Shown piece after piece: positions 1 through 9,220 of a stretch of DNA of 64,000 nucleotides. The notes beneath the pieces were generated by a model that saw nothing but the letters and a program-made list of their open reading frames with translations, had not been told where the DNA came from and made no database searches. The stretch is from Flavobacteriaceae bacterium (lineage in GTDB: Bacteria > Bacteroidota > Bacteroidia > Flavobacteriales > Flavobacteriaceae). A program made the translations under genes and the position numbers. The stretch lies in contig JABSPK010000001.1 in the NCBI GenBank assembly GCA_013214065.1, positions 1 through 64,000 on the forward strand. The letters run 5' to 3'. Each line of letters starts with the position of its first letter. The stretch's first letter is position 1.

Positions 1-16
1 GAAAAGCTAGCTTTTC
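1..16. repeat. 16-bp perfect palindrome at the window edge
   Basis: The first 16 bases, GAAAAGCTAGCTTTTC, equal their own reverse complement. The sequence could be the base of a hairpin or a protein-binding site for a gene left of the window. What lies upstream cannot be seen, so no role is assigned. Confidence 0.4.
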
Positions 17-186
17 CATTTCAAAAAATCAATTAAATTGTACAAACTCTACTGTAGCTAATTAAGGGGTACTTACAGCAATCCCTTTTGAATTTTGGAA
101 TAGGTTTTATGACCGAAGCGCTTGATTTGGCATCATGCACCCAACAAAATCGCCCCTAAATACGTATCAAATCGTCATTTGGAGCG

Positions 187-214
187 TTTGCTAGGACCCT
201 AGCACCTAGATTTG
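187..214 (+). promoter_or_regulatory. Bacteroidota-type promoter for the first serine hydrolase
   Basis: TTTG at 187-190 and TAGATTTG at 207-214 match the Bacteroidota -33/-7 pattern (TTG, 17-23 nt, TAnnTTTG) with a 16-nt gap. The start codon at 228 lies 13 nt beyond the -7 box, giving a short leader as is common in Flavobacteriia. The rest of 1-227 shows no gene. Confidence 0.5.
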
Positions 215-227
215 TCCAAAATTCGAA

Positions 228-2372
228 ATGATGATAACACCGATGCGGTTCCTATTTTTTTGTTTGCTCTTCTGCAGCATTCTTTATTCCCAATCCGAGG
301 CGGAGTTTCCTAAAGCACGCCTTACCGAACTCTTGGCTTCCTATGTTGTAGCCGACGATCCCGGACTGGCCGTGGGCGTCATCAAAGACGGGGAGGTCGC
401 GTTTGCATATTGCGCCGGCCTGGCGAACCTTTCCCATCAGATCGCCGTGACCCCAGACACCCGCTTTAACATCGCCTCTACCGCCAAACAGTTTACCGCC
501 CTCATGGTGTTGGACCTCGCCCTAAAGGGGAATCTGGATCTCGAAGACGATATGCGTAAGTATCTGAAGGAACTTTATCCAGAAATCGAAGCCGACATCA
601 AGATCAGACACCTGATCAACCATACCAGTGGTATTCGAGACTATATCTTTTTATTGGAAATGCAAAACAAGCCGTTCTGGAAACAACTCGGTTTTGACAA
701 CAACGACGTGCTTGATCTGGTACGACAACAAACCGAATTGACATCCACGCCGGGAAGCAGCTATACCTACAGCAATACGGGCTATGTGTTGCTCGCCAAG
801 ATCATCGAACAGGTCACGGGGGAATCCTTCTATGACTATTCGAAACGCTTTTTCGAAACCCTCGGCATGGAATCCACGGCCTTTATCAGACGCTATATGG
901 AGGTGGTGCCCCACCTGGCCGATCCGTATTCCGATTGGGGACGGGGGGCCTGGGAGCAATTCCCCACCGTCACCAAGACCCAAGGGGAAGGCTTTTTATA
1001 CACCAGCTTGAACGACCAATTGGCGTTCGAAAAGCTGCTACAACGCAAAACCCTTGAAAACGACAGCCTGTTTGTTATGAGCCAATCCCCGATACCGAAC
1101 AGCGATTGGACGGCCTATGGTTTCGGATTGGAATTGGATGATCGTTTGGGACGCACCGCGGTACACCATTCCGGTTCCACGGTTTCCTACCACTCCCAGA
1201 CGCTCCGATTTCCTGACGAACGGCTGTCGATTTTCGTGATGAGCAACAACGGCTCCCTTTGGAGCGGCACCATCGCCGATGCCATCGCAAAGGAACTTTT
1301 GCCCCAGGAACCAGTGGAGGAACAAATAAGCTATGATCCCCTTTGGACCGATGCCCTGGAGGATAGCAAACCTATTGCCGTCCTAGGGCAATACGTCTCC
1401 CAAAAAGGGACCCTGACCCGTATCGAACAAGAGGCGGGTAAAACTTATTTGAAGCAAGGGGCCAACCTCAAGATCGAACTCCTTGCCGAAGCCGAGAATC
1501 GCTATCAGCAAGGCAGCAATCCTAAGGTCAAGTTCCGGTTCTTTGAAGATGAAATGGTCCTTTTCCGGCCTGATGGCAGCACAAGTGCATTCCAACGAAT
1601 CCAAGTTCCCATGGCGACTCCAGCCGATATCGATGCCTTTATCGGCACCTATGAAAGCACGGAACTCGACATGGGGTTTGAATTGCTAGCGACCGAAAAC
1701 AACAACCTCAAGATCCGATTTTCGAACCGCAGCAGGGAACGGGAGGTCACCCTCTTGAACCGTAACGAATTGCTGGCTTCGAACTTCGTTCTTCAAGTAG
1801 AGCGTGACTTTTTCGATCGCCCGGCCCATATTCGCGTCACCCTGAATACCCGTGCGAAGAACAACCGCTTTAAAAAATCCACCGGATTGGACTTCCCAAC
1901 CCAAATCGATCTAAAAGAAGGATCGATCCAAGTGACTACCATCGGCAGCCGGAACGGGGAGGCCACCGACATCCTCTTGACCAGAAACGATGAAGATGGC
2001 AATGAGGTCTGGTTCAAACGATTCGGCGGCAGCGGTTACGACCGGGCGAGCACGCTTTTGCAAACGGAAAAAGGATTTCTGATCGTGGGTTCGACCAGTT
2101 CGGCAGGCAACGGAAATTACGATATCTTGCTGATCGAGACCGACAGCTCGGGCAACACCCTTTGGGAAGCGACTTACGGCGGGTTTTACAACGATTACGG
2201 CTATACGGCCGAAATCACCGCCGACGGGTATGTGGTGAAGGGCACCACCCAAGCCTGCAGTTCGAATACCGAGGTGCTGAACAGGGAGTGTACCACCCAA
2301 ATCTGGCAAGTCCGCGTTTCGAAACGTGGCAAGGAAATTGCAAATGAGTTGATCGGCACTCTTCCCGATTAA
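228..2372 (+). CDS. secreted serine hydrolase, beta-lactamase family, with C-terminal repeat domain
   Basis: 714 residues starting with a hydrophobic signal peptide, so exported. The N-terminal ~370 residues are a class C beta-lactamase/PBP4*-type serine hydrolase: S-T-A-K at about S84 (nucleophile and general base), Y-S-N at about Y181, H-S-G at about H314. The last ~150 residues hold a repeated pattern (LLTRNDEDGNEVW, then LLIETDSSGNTLW, each followed by GG-Y) that resembles blades of a beta-propeller and is not part of the usual enzyme. An ATG at 243 is an alternative start. It is the first of three tandem paralogues; the real substrate (peptide, ester or D-amino acid) cannot be told from sequence. 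Confidence 0.85.
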   Translation: MMITPMRFLFFCLLFCSILYSQSEAEFPKARLTELLASYVVADDPGLAVGVIKDGEVAFAYCAGLANLSHQIAVTPDTRFNIASTAKQFTALMVLDLALKGNLDLEDDMRKYLKELYPEIEADIKIRHLINHTSGIRDYIFLLEMQNKPFWKQLGFDNNDVLDLVRQQTELTSTPGSSYTYSNTGYVLLAKIIEQVTGESFYDYSKRFFETLGMESTAFIRRYMEVVPHLADPYSDWGRGAWEQFPTVTKTQGEGFLYTSLNDQLAFEKLLQRKTLENDSLFVMSQSPIPNSDWTAYGFGLELDDRLGRTAVHHSGSTVSYHSQTLRFPDERLSIFVMSNNGSLWSGTIADAIAKELLPQEPVEEQISYDPLWTDALEDSKPIAVLGQYVSQKGTLTRIEQEAGKTYLKQGANLKIELLAEAENRYQQGSNPKVKFRFFEDEMVLFRPDGSTSAFQRIQVPMATPADIDAFIGTYESTELDMGFELLATENNNLKIRFSNRSREREVTLLNRNELLASNFVLQVERDFFDRPAHIRVTLNTRAKNNRFKKSTGLDFPTQIDLKEGSIQVTTIGSRNGEATDILLTRNDEDGNEVWFKRFGGSGYDRASTLLQTEKGFLIVGSTSSAGNGNYDILLIETDSSGNTLWEATYGGFYNDYGYTAEITADGYVVKGTTQACSSNTEVLNRECTTQIWQVRVSKRGKEIANELIGTLPD

Positions 2373-2393
2373 GGGAACCAAAAACACCACCCA

Positions 2394-3890
2394 ATGGCAA
2401 CACCTAAGCTGCAAACAGCTCCCTTTGCTTCCTTTTTCCTGAGCCTTATCGCCTTAGTGACTGCCCACATCGGGCATGCACAAACGAGCACCGAAACCGA
2501 TACGGACCCGGAAGCACGCATCCGCCAGGTCGAAAATGGGCTGCGGCCCTTGGTGGTCGATGAAAACACGGTTTTTGGAAACATCGAAGCCCAGATGCGG
2601 AAGTACAAGGTACAAGGTTTGAGCATGGCGGTCATCGACGGGTATCGCGTGGCTTGGGCCAAAGGCTACGGCAGCACTGGGAATCCGGAGGCCCCTCAGG
2701 TCGACGCGTCTACCGTTTTCCAAGTGGGTTCGATCAGCAAATTCGTCAATGCCGTAGCGGTACTAAAGCTTGCGGAAAGCGGCACCATCGAACTGGACGA
2801 AGAAATCAATGCCCAACTTTCGTCTTGGCAGTTGCCCTACGACACCGAATTCGGCGTAACGGCCATTAGCCCGAGGTTGTTATTGGCCCATGCGGCCGGA
2901 TTGTCGACCCACGGTTTCGGAGGGTACCGAAATGCCACGAAGCTACCGAGCCTCGTTGAGATCCTCGATGGCCGAAAACCCGCCAACTCGACCAAAGTAC
3001 GACAAGTACAAGCCGTAGGCAGCGCCTTTCGCTATTCGGGCGGGGGCACGACGATTTTGCAATTGCTCGTTAGGGACCAAGTGGAGCCGAGCTACGAACG
3101 TTTTGTCGCCGAAACGGTGTTCGACCCTTTGGGAATGAAGGCTTCCTTTTTTTCGGTGGAGTCCGAAAAGTATCCGAAGAACCGCTCATTCGCCCATTTG
3201 CACAACGGGAAACCGCTGAAGAACGACTACCAATATTATCCCGAATCGGCGGCAGCAGGTTTGTGGACCACCCCAACGGATTTGGCGAAGCTCATGATCG
3301 ATCTTCAAAAGGGCCTGGAGCGTGATCAGGGGATGGTGCTATCGCAAAACACCCTCACCCAAATGGTGAGCCCCCCTTTAGAAGACAGCAACGCCGGCCT
3401 TGGGCTCTTCGTTGAAAAGAAGGGCAGTGACACGTATTTACAACATTCGGGGGCGAACCGCGGCTTTACCGGACAGTTTTATTTCAGTGCCGAAAACGGA
3501 AAGGGCATGGTGATCTTCCTCAATAGCCCGAATACCCAAATCATCGATGAGATCATCCGAAGTGTGGCCTCCGTCTATGCATGGCCGGGCTATGAACAAC
3601 TCGAAGTATCGTCAAAACAGAACCTGCAGGCCCTGGATTTCTCCCGATTCTTGGGCACCTATAGCTTAGGGAAACGAAGGGTGACCGTCAGTGAGAAAAA
3701 AGGAAGCTTGGTGTTGGCCGAGAAAGGCAAATGGCGCACCGTTTTGACCCCTTTGACCGACACGACCTTTGTCGCGAACGGCATACGCCCCGAAGCGACC
3801 ATAGAATTCGTTAAAGGGGCCGATGGCCGAATCGCATCCTGCAAGATCATTCAAGGCCAATCCACCGAATGGACCAAACAACAAGAATAA
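2394..3890 (+). CDS. secreted serine hydrolase, beta-lactamase family
   Basis: 498 residues with an N-terminal signal peptide ending near a GHAQ cleavage site. The catalytic motifs of the PBP4*/class C beta-lactamase fold are present: S-I-S-K at S113-K116, Y-S-G at Y214, H-S-G at H351. The Y-S-G in place of Y-x-N is a common variant among non-beta-lactam hydrolases of this family. It starts 21 nt after the upstream paralogue, suggesting cotranscription. Likely a periplasmic or extracellular esterase or peptidase; substrate unknown. Confidence 0.85.
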   Translation: MATPKLQTAPFASFFLSLIALVTAHIGHAQTSTETDTDPEARIRQVENGLRPLVVDENTVFGNIEAQMRKYKVQGLSMAVIDGYRVAWAKGYGSTGNPEAPQVDASTVFQVGSISKFVNAVAVLKLAESGTIELDEEINAQLSSWQLPYDTEFGVTAISPRLLLAHAAGLSTHGFGGYRNATKLPSLVEILDGRKPANSTKVRQVQAVGSAFRYSGGGTTILQLLVRDQVEPSYERFVAETVFDPLGMKASFFSVESEKYPKNRSFAHLHNGKPLKNDYQYYPESAAAGLWTTPTDLAKLMIDLQKGLERDQGMVLSQNTLTQMVSPPLEDSNAGLGLFVEKKGSDTYLQHSGANRGFTGQFYFSAENGKGMVIFLNSPNTQIIDEIIRSVASVYAWPGYEQLEVSSKQNLQALDFSRFLGTYSLGKRRVTVSEKKGSLVLAEKGKWRTVLTPLTDTTFVANGIRPEATIEFVKGADGRIASCKIIQGQSTEWTKQQE

Positions 3891-3915
3891 CACCATCAAA
3901 AACGAGCATCCATAC

Positions 3916-5067
3916 ATGAAAAGACTACCCCTCCTACTCTTGGGCATCCTACTCATCGGCAGTTGTACCCCGAGTCAACCTACCTCCGAAAATCAAAGCC
4001 CGCTTCAACAACCCATAGATTCGCTGTTCGCGGCCTTCGACACTTTGGCATCCCCTGGCTACGCCATTGCCATAGAGAAAAAGGGTGAGATCGTATTCAA
4101 GAACGGATATGGCGCTGCCAACCTCGATTACGACATCCCCATCACCACCGAATCCACCTTTAGTCTGGCCTCGGTTTCCAAACAATTTACCGCCGCTTGT
4201 GTCGCCTTGTTGATTTTGGACGATAAGCTCAGCTTGGAAAGCGACGTTTCCGAATACCTGCCCGAGCTGAAAAAATACCCCGACACCCTCCGACTGAAAC
4301 ACCTGATCTACAATACCAGTGGTATCAAAGATTACAATCGGATCGACAGGGAAAGTGGTAGCTCATGGGTGACCTTCAACTATTTTGAAATCGACGAATG
4401 CATCCGCGCTTCCCTCTCGGAACCCGCCTTGCAATTCACTCCCGGCAGCCGGTGGGATTACAGCAACATGAACTTCATCTTATTGACCAAGATCGTGGAG
4501 GCCGTGAGTGGGCTTCCGTTCGCTGAATTCGCCAAAACCCGACTTTTCGAACCCTTGGGCATGCAGCATACCTTTATCCACGATGACATCACCACCATTG
4601 TCAAGAACCGGGTGACCCCCTACAACCCTAGAAACGAACTGTATGTGCGGGAGTACGGCAAACAAGGCTTCCATTTGGGGGCAACCGGGGATTTTATCCA
4701 ACACCACCGGAACGCACCGCACTATGGCGGCAGTGGGGTCATGTCGACCATCGATGATCTGTTGCTTTGGACGGCCAATATGAGCACTCATGCATTCGGC
4801 GGCAGCCCGTTCTACGATTTGATGCACAAGACCCTTAGCTTTGAACACGGGAGGAACAACCAGGCCTTCGGCCTGTATTTTAGCGAATACCAAGGTCGAA
4901 AAACCGTGGCTTGGGAAGGCAGTGATTATGGCATCAGCACCCAAATCCTGCGCTTTCCGGAACAAGGGGTGTCGATCATCGTATTATCGAACCTCGGTTC
5001 TGGGCAAGCCCCGCAACAGGCCAACGCCATCGCCGATGTCTTGATCGCAGAAGGGATTTTGGAATAG
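3916..5067 (+). CDS. lipoprotein serine hydrolase, beta-lactamase family, altered third motif
   Basis: The reading frame is open further upstream, but the ATG at 3916 is chosen because it gives a lipoprotein signal (MKRLPLLLLGILLIGSC) and follows the previous stop by 25 nt. 383 residues, anchored by Cys17. S-V-S-K at S86-K89 and Y-S-N at Y182 are intact, but the third motif, H-S-G in its neighbours, aligns with W-E-G here (in VAWEGSDYG). Substrate contacts or activity may therefore differ. Third member of the tandem set. Confidence 0.83.
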   Translation: MKRLPLLLLGILLIGSCTPSQPTSENQSPLQQPIDSLFAAFDTLASPGYAIAIEKKGEIVFKNGYGAANLDYDIPITTESTFSLASVSKQFTAACVALLILDDKLSLESDVSEYLPELKKYPDTLRLKHLIYNTSGIKDYNRIDRESGSSWVTFNYFEIDECIRASLSEPALQFTPGSRWDYSNMNFILLTKIVEAVSGLPFAEFAKTRLFEPLGMQHTFIHDDITTIVKNRVTPYNPRNELYVREYGKQGFHLGATGDFIQHHRNAPHYGGSGVMSTIDDLLLWTANMSTHAFGGSPFYDLMHKTLSFEHGRNNQAFGLYFSEYQGRKTVAWEGSDYGISTQILRFPEQGVSIIVLSNLGSGQAPQQANAIADVLIAEGILE

Positions 5068-5087
5068 GCTTTCCCTTCCAGCGCCTT

Positions 5088-5666
5088 CTAGTCCTCAAAA
5101 AGGATTTGAAGCTGCTCCAACTCCGCTTTCTTAGGAAACCGTTCTTGTAGGGAGGCGAACAAGGCACGGCCTTCATAACATCCCTTTCGTTCGTATTCGC
5201 ATTGGTAGGCCAGTGCCATGGCTAGTCGATGATTGGCCGCAAATTCACTGGGGTACAATTCGCGGGCCAAGCGGTATTGGTAAACGGCATTATGCAGCTT
5301 CCGCTGCGCCAACCAAGCATCACCGTCGTTGATATAGAAGAGGTATTTTTTCGTGGTTTTTGCAATGGCCTTGGCATCTACCGCAGCTTCGTAGTCATCC
5401 AAACGGTTCCAAATAAGGAGGGTCAACACCACCGCTACGATAACGGCCGATACGATCACCACGACATTACGCATATCGTCTTTGTGGTCGGCCCGTTTGG
5501 CTTCACGCCCGATGGCTTGTAAGCGGGATTTGGAAATAGGGGTGATTTCGACCTCCCCCTGGGCATAGGTCCGATACGCTTGCCGGAGGCGTTCAAAGCC
5601 AACACCAGGACGGAAGGGGTTTCGCTTGCGCAACAACTTTTCGTTGTTGCGAAGGATCGTGATCAT
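5088..5666 (-). CDS. single-pass membrane protein with a TPR-like C-terminal domain
   Basis: 192 residues from the ATG at 5666 (N-terminus MITILRNNEKLLRKR); an ATG at 5693 would add nine residues. The N-terminal ~65 residues are basic and cytoplasmic, one strong membrane segment (VVVIVSAVIVAVVLTLLIW) follows, and the C-terminal ~100 residues are helical with TPR-like spacing (AVYQYRLARELYPSEFAANHR). It is convergent with the serine hydrolase genes. The architecture suggests a scaffold in the periplasm, but no specific function is recognised. Confidence 0.65.
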   Translation of the reverse strand: MITILRNNEKLLRKRNPFRPGVGFERLRQAYRTYAQGEVEITPISKSRLQAIGREAKRADHKDDMRNVVVIVSAVIVAVVLTLLIWNRLDDYEAAVDAKAIAKTTKKYLFYINDGDAWLAQRKLHNAVYQYRLARELYPSEFAANHRLAMALAYQCEYERKGCYEGRALFASLQERFPKKAELEQLQILFED

Positions 5667-5923
5667 GCCCTGTATGCTCCCTTCCCCTGCCATAGCAATG
5701 CGTACGTTTCATAGTGTCTTGCGGTTCAAACGGTCCGTGATGGACCGACTTGCCTTTATGATGGGTAGTACAAAGCGTCAAATTGTTACGATCGGCGGCT
5801 GTGCAAGGGCGACATGGAGGTCGCGCCGGGTAATTTTCGGGCGAATGGTCGATTTTTCGCATCCGAAGTCGAATTGTCCTGCTTTGCTGACAGAATTTTA
5901 GGGTGCTTTCTTATATTTACGTA

Positions 5924-8900
5924 ATGAAGAAATTCCTACTACCCCTTCCCTTCCTGCTGTTTACCCTGCTTTGTTCGGCCCAAGACAAAATCCCCCAAAT
6001 CGACTTCGACACCATCATCAAAAAGGTTCGGGTCAAGGCCAATGCCGGAGCCTACGACGAAGCCGTACAGCTCTTGGATCAAATCAACAAAAACGATTCG
6101 ACCTATTGTTCGCTCTTGGTTTCCAAATCGTTCTACCTCCTAACCCAAAAAAAATTCGATGCCGCCATCGCGGCTACGGAAGAAGGGCTGCAGACCGATT
6201 GTTACGACCTGCACAGTTCGTTCTATATCAATCAGGTGGTCATCCACATCAGACAAGAAAATTACGATGCGGCGATCCGCAGCTGCGATGCCGGTCTGGA
6301 ACGCTTTCCGCAGAACAAAACCCTGTGGTATAACAAGGCGGTCGCTTACGAAGGCATGGGGAAGATCAAAGAAGCGGTCGCCTTGTACCAACATACCATG
6401 GCGATCGATCCTTGGTACCGGAAGCCGTATTTGCAACTGGGCAATATCGCCTACCGCCAAGAGCTAATGGCGCAGGCCTTGATGTGCTTCAACATGTACC
6501 TCTTGCTCGAACCCGATGCCGATGGGGCCTTCAACTCCTTGAAGTCGTTGAACAATATCGTACAAAGCAAAAACGAACATACGAAAGATCCCAAGCTGGA
6601 GCTATCGCCCGATGATGGCGCCTTTGAGGATATCGACCTCATTTTGACCAACCGTTTGGCCTTGAACGAGGGGTACCAAACCGGGAACGAAATCGATGTG
6701 GCCCTGACCAAACAAAACCATGCGCTCATCGAATCGCTAGATGGGTTTTCGGCCAATGACGGCTTTTGGGATCGAAAGTTCGTTCCGTTCTACCAATGGG
6801 TGCGCGATCAAGGGCTTTTCAACGACTTCACCTATACGCTTTGCTATTCGATCGAAAACGAAACCTATAAAAAAATCGTCAACAAGAAATTCGACGAGAT
6901 CCAAAGCTTTTACGAAACCGCCAGACAACGTTGGAAGGCCATCATGGCCAATGATCTTGTCACGGAAGGCGCCACCCAAAAAACCCTGACCCATTATTTC
7001 GAAGACGGGTATCTGCAAGGCATCGGCGAGACCAAAGCCGAGACCCTGTTCGGCCCCTGGCAGATTTTCAACAAATCGGGGCGGAAAACCGCTGATGGCA
7101 GCTTTAACGAAAAGGGGAACCGCAATGGCGATTGGACCTTTTACAACGACAAAGGGGAACGCAGCGAAACGGTGGTTTATGAAGATGGGGTGTTGAACGG
7201 TCCGAACCTGGTCTATTTTCCGAATGGGCGGCTCAAAATCAGCGCGAACTATGCGAACGACCAACTCGATGGCGAGTATCTATATTACAGCGACAAGGGT
7301 GCCCTGCTCCAACGCAAGTACTTTAAAAACGGTGTATTGGACGGTCCTTATCGGGCATACCATAAGGTGGGCGAACCGCTCCTGCAAACCGAGGCCGAAT
7401 ATATCGCGGGTGACATCAAGGACACCTACAAAGAATATTTCGCCACCGGTTCACCCCGCTCCGTCATCAATTTCCGCGATGGGCAAGCCCATGGAACCGA
7501 ATTGAAATACTACAGCAATGGCGCGGTCGAACTGGATATGATGAGTGCAAACGGGGAGGCCGAAGGAGGCTATAAGATTTTCCACCCCAATGGAAGCCCG
7601 AAAGAAGTCGGGCAAACCAGCAATGGCAACTATGCCGGAAGCTGGAAGACCTTTTACAGCACGGGCGTCATTGAAAGTGAGTACAGCTACGGCGATAACG
7701 GCACCATCGACGGGGACTACCATTACTACGATACCGACGGGAAATTGAATTACACCTTCGTTTACCGCAAAGGGGAGCTCATCGCCTACACCTATTTTGA
7801 CAAGGTTGGGGGCATCATCGAGCAAAACCGAAAGAAAGGGGGCGAGTTTTATTACAAAGGCTATTCTCCCCAAGGGTCGTTGGTCACTGAAGGCCTGTAC
7901 GACATCAAAGGTGGCAAGGTCGGCGAATGGAAGTATTACGCCAACGGCATCCTGACCGATAAAGGAACCTATAAAGACAATTTGTTGCAAGGGGCCTACA
8001 CCTCTTACTTTCCCAACGGCGATATCCGGGCGATCTCGAATTATACCAACGATAGCCTGCAGGGGTATTACGCCAGCTATTTCCCTAATGGGAAGATCAA
8101 AAGACAGGGTTGGAACAAAGACGGACGCGCGCATGGGGAGTGGATATCCCACTACCCGGATGGGGGTATTAGTGAGGTCAATTTCTTCCACAAAGATCAA
8201 TTGCACGGAGTACAAAAACTCTTCTCCGGCAACGGGGTCCAATACAAAACCAGTACCTATGCCTATGGCGAGCCGGTAAAGGAAACCTATTACGATGCCC
8301 AGGGGCAAGAGCACTTTAGCTTTACCAACGACAATGAACAAACGAAGTACGAGGTGACCTATCGCCATTATAACGGCAAGCCTTCGGTCACCTTCAATTA
8401 CGTCAACGGCATCAGGCACGGGGCTTATGTCTCTTTGGATTTTTATGGAACGAAGATCTCAGAGGGCGAATACCTGAACGGCGAACTACACGGGCCGTTG
8501 AAACTCTACCACGATAACGGCCAACTGAAGACGGAGGCCAACTTCTTGAACGGCGAATTGGACGGGTCGTTCAAAAGCTACCATGAAAACGGAAGCCGCC
8601 AAGAAGTGTACCAATACGCCAATGGCCAATTGGTCGGTGAGGTGTTCGATTACCATGAGAATGGGGTCTTGTTGGCCAAGAACGTCTATGTTGATGGCAA
8701 ACGGCACGGTCGAAGGGAAGATTATGACCCTAATGGCAAACTGCAACTCACCCGCTATTACGACTATGGCCGCCTTATCGGGTATGGGTATTTAGGGACG
8801 GATGGTGAAGAGATCCCCATGGTACCGCTCACCAGCGAGTCGGGCAGGGTGACCACCTACTACGACAATGGCAAGGTTTCAAGGGAGATGGAATACCAAA

Positions 8901-9220
8901 ACGGCTATTTGATCAACGATTTCAAGGAATATTATTATTCGGGGCAATTGTATGAACAAGCGACTTTCGTCGAAGGCGATTACCATGGCAAGTACATCGA
9001 GTACCACGAAAATGGATCGCTCAAGACCGAACACAACTATGTCTATGACCTCCTGCACGGCGGTTCGAAAACCTTTCATGAAAATGGGAAGCTCAAAAAG
9101 GAACGCACCTTTAAAAACGATGTGCAAGAAGGCCCCAGCAAGGAATATGACGCAAACGGAACATTAATCAAAGAAGAAACCTACTTCAATGGCGAGATCG
9201 TTTCATCCCAATCCCATTAA
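5924..9220 (+). CDS. very large secreted TPR plus MORN-repeat protein
   Basis: 1098 residues from the ATG at 5924, which gives a clean signal peptide (MKKFLLPLPFLLFTLLCSAQ); the frame is open a little further up. Residues ~25-210 are TPR-like (YDEAVQLLDQI, LWYNKAVAYEGMGKIKEAV). From about residue 350 to the end there are some 25-30 MORN/YwqK-type repeats of the form YxNGxLxGxxxxYYxNGxLxxExxYxNG. Such repeats form long beta-sheet solenoids; members are often annotated as YwqK-family antitoxins, but that label has little meaning for a 1098-residue exported protein. It overlaps the next gene by 32 nt, so the two are probably translated together. Confidence 0.85.
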   Translation: MKKFLLPLPFLLFTLLCSAQDKIPQIDFDTIIKKVRVKANAGAYDEAVQLLDQINKNDSTYCSLLVSKSFYLLTQKKFDAAIAATEEGLQTDCYDLHSSFYINQVVIHIRQENYDAAIRSCDAGLERFPQNKTLWYNKAVAYEGMGKIKEAVALYQHTMAIDPWYRKPYLQLGNIAYRQELMAQALMCFNMYLLLEPDADGAFNSLKSLNNIVQSKNEHTKDPKLELSPDDGAFEDIDLILTNRLALNEGYQTGNEIDVALTKQNHALIESLDGFSANDGFWDRKFVPFYQWVRDQGLFNDFTYTLCYSIENETYKKIVNKKFDEIQSFYETARQRWKAIMANDLVTEGATQKTLTHYFEDGYLQGIGETKAETLFGPWQIFNKSGRKTADGSFNEKGNRNGDWTFYNDKGERSETVVYEDGVLNGPNLVYFPNGRLKISANYANDQLDGEYLYYSDKGALLQRKYFKNGVLDGPYRAYHKVGEPLLQTEAEYIAGDIKDTYKEYFATGSPRSVINFRDGQAHGTELKYYSNGAVELDMMSANGEAEGGYKIFHPNGSPKEVGQTSNGNYAGSWKTFYSTGVIESEYSYGDNGTIDGDYHYYDTDGKLNYTFVYRKGELIAYTYFDKVGGIIEQNRKKGGEFYYKGYSPQGSLVTEGLYDIKGGKVGEWKYYANGILTDKGTYKDNLLQGAYTSYFPNGDIRAISNYTNDSLQGYYASYFPNGKIKRQGWNKDGRAHGEWISHYPDGGISEVNFFHKDQLHGVQKLFSGNGVQYKTSTYAYGEPVKETYYDAQGQEHFSFTNDNEQTKYEVTYRHYNGKPSVTFNYVNGIRHGAYVSLDFYGTKISEGEYLNGELHGPLKLYHDNGQLKTEANFLNGELDGSFKSYHENGSRQEVYQYANGQLVGEVFDYHENGVLLAKNVYVDGKRHGRREDYDPNGKLQLTRYYDYGRLIGYGYLGTDGEEIPMVPLTSESGRVTTYYDNGKVSREMEYQNGYLINDFKEYYYSGQLYEQATFVEGDYHGKYIEYHENGSLKTEHNYVYDLLHGGSKTFHENGKLKKERTFKNDVQEGPSKEYDANGTLIKEETYFNGEIVSSQSH

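Noticed and set aside
5593-5862. 89-codon minus-strand frame rich in Cys and His
   Set aside because: It overlaps the better-supported membrane protein gene in another frame and lacks any recognisable domain; likely chance.
7451-8419. 322-codon minus-strand frame with membrane-like segments
   Set aside because: Antisense to the MORN repeats; repeat-encoded DNA gives repeated antisense frames without biological meaning.
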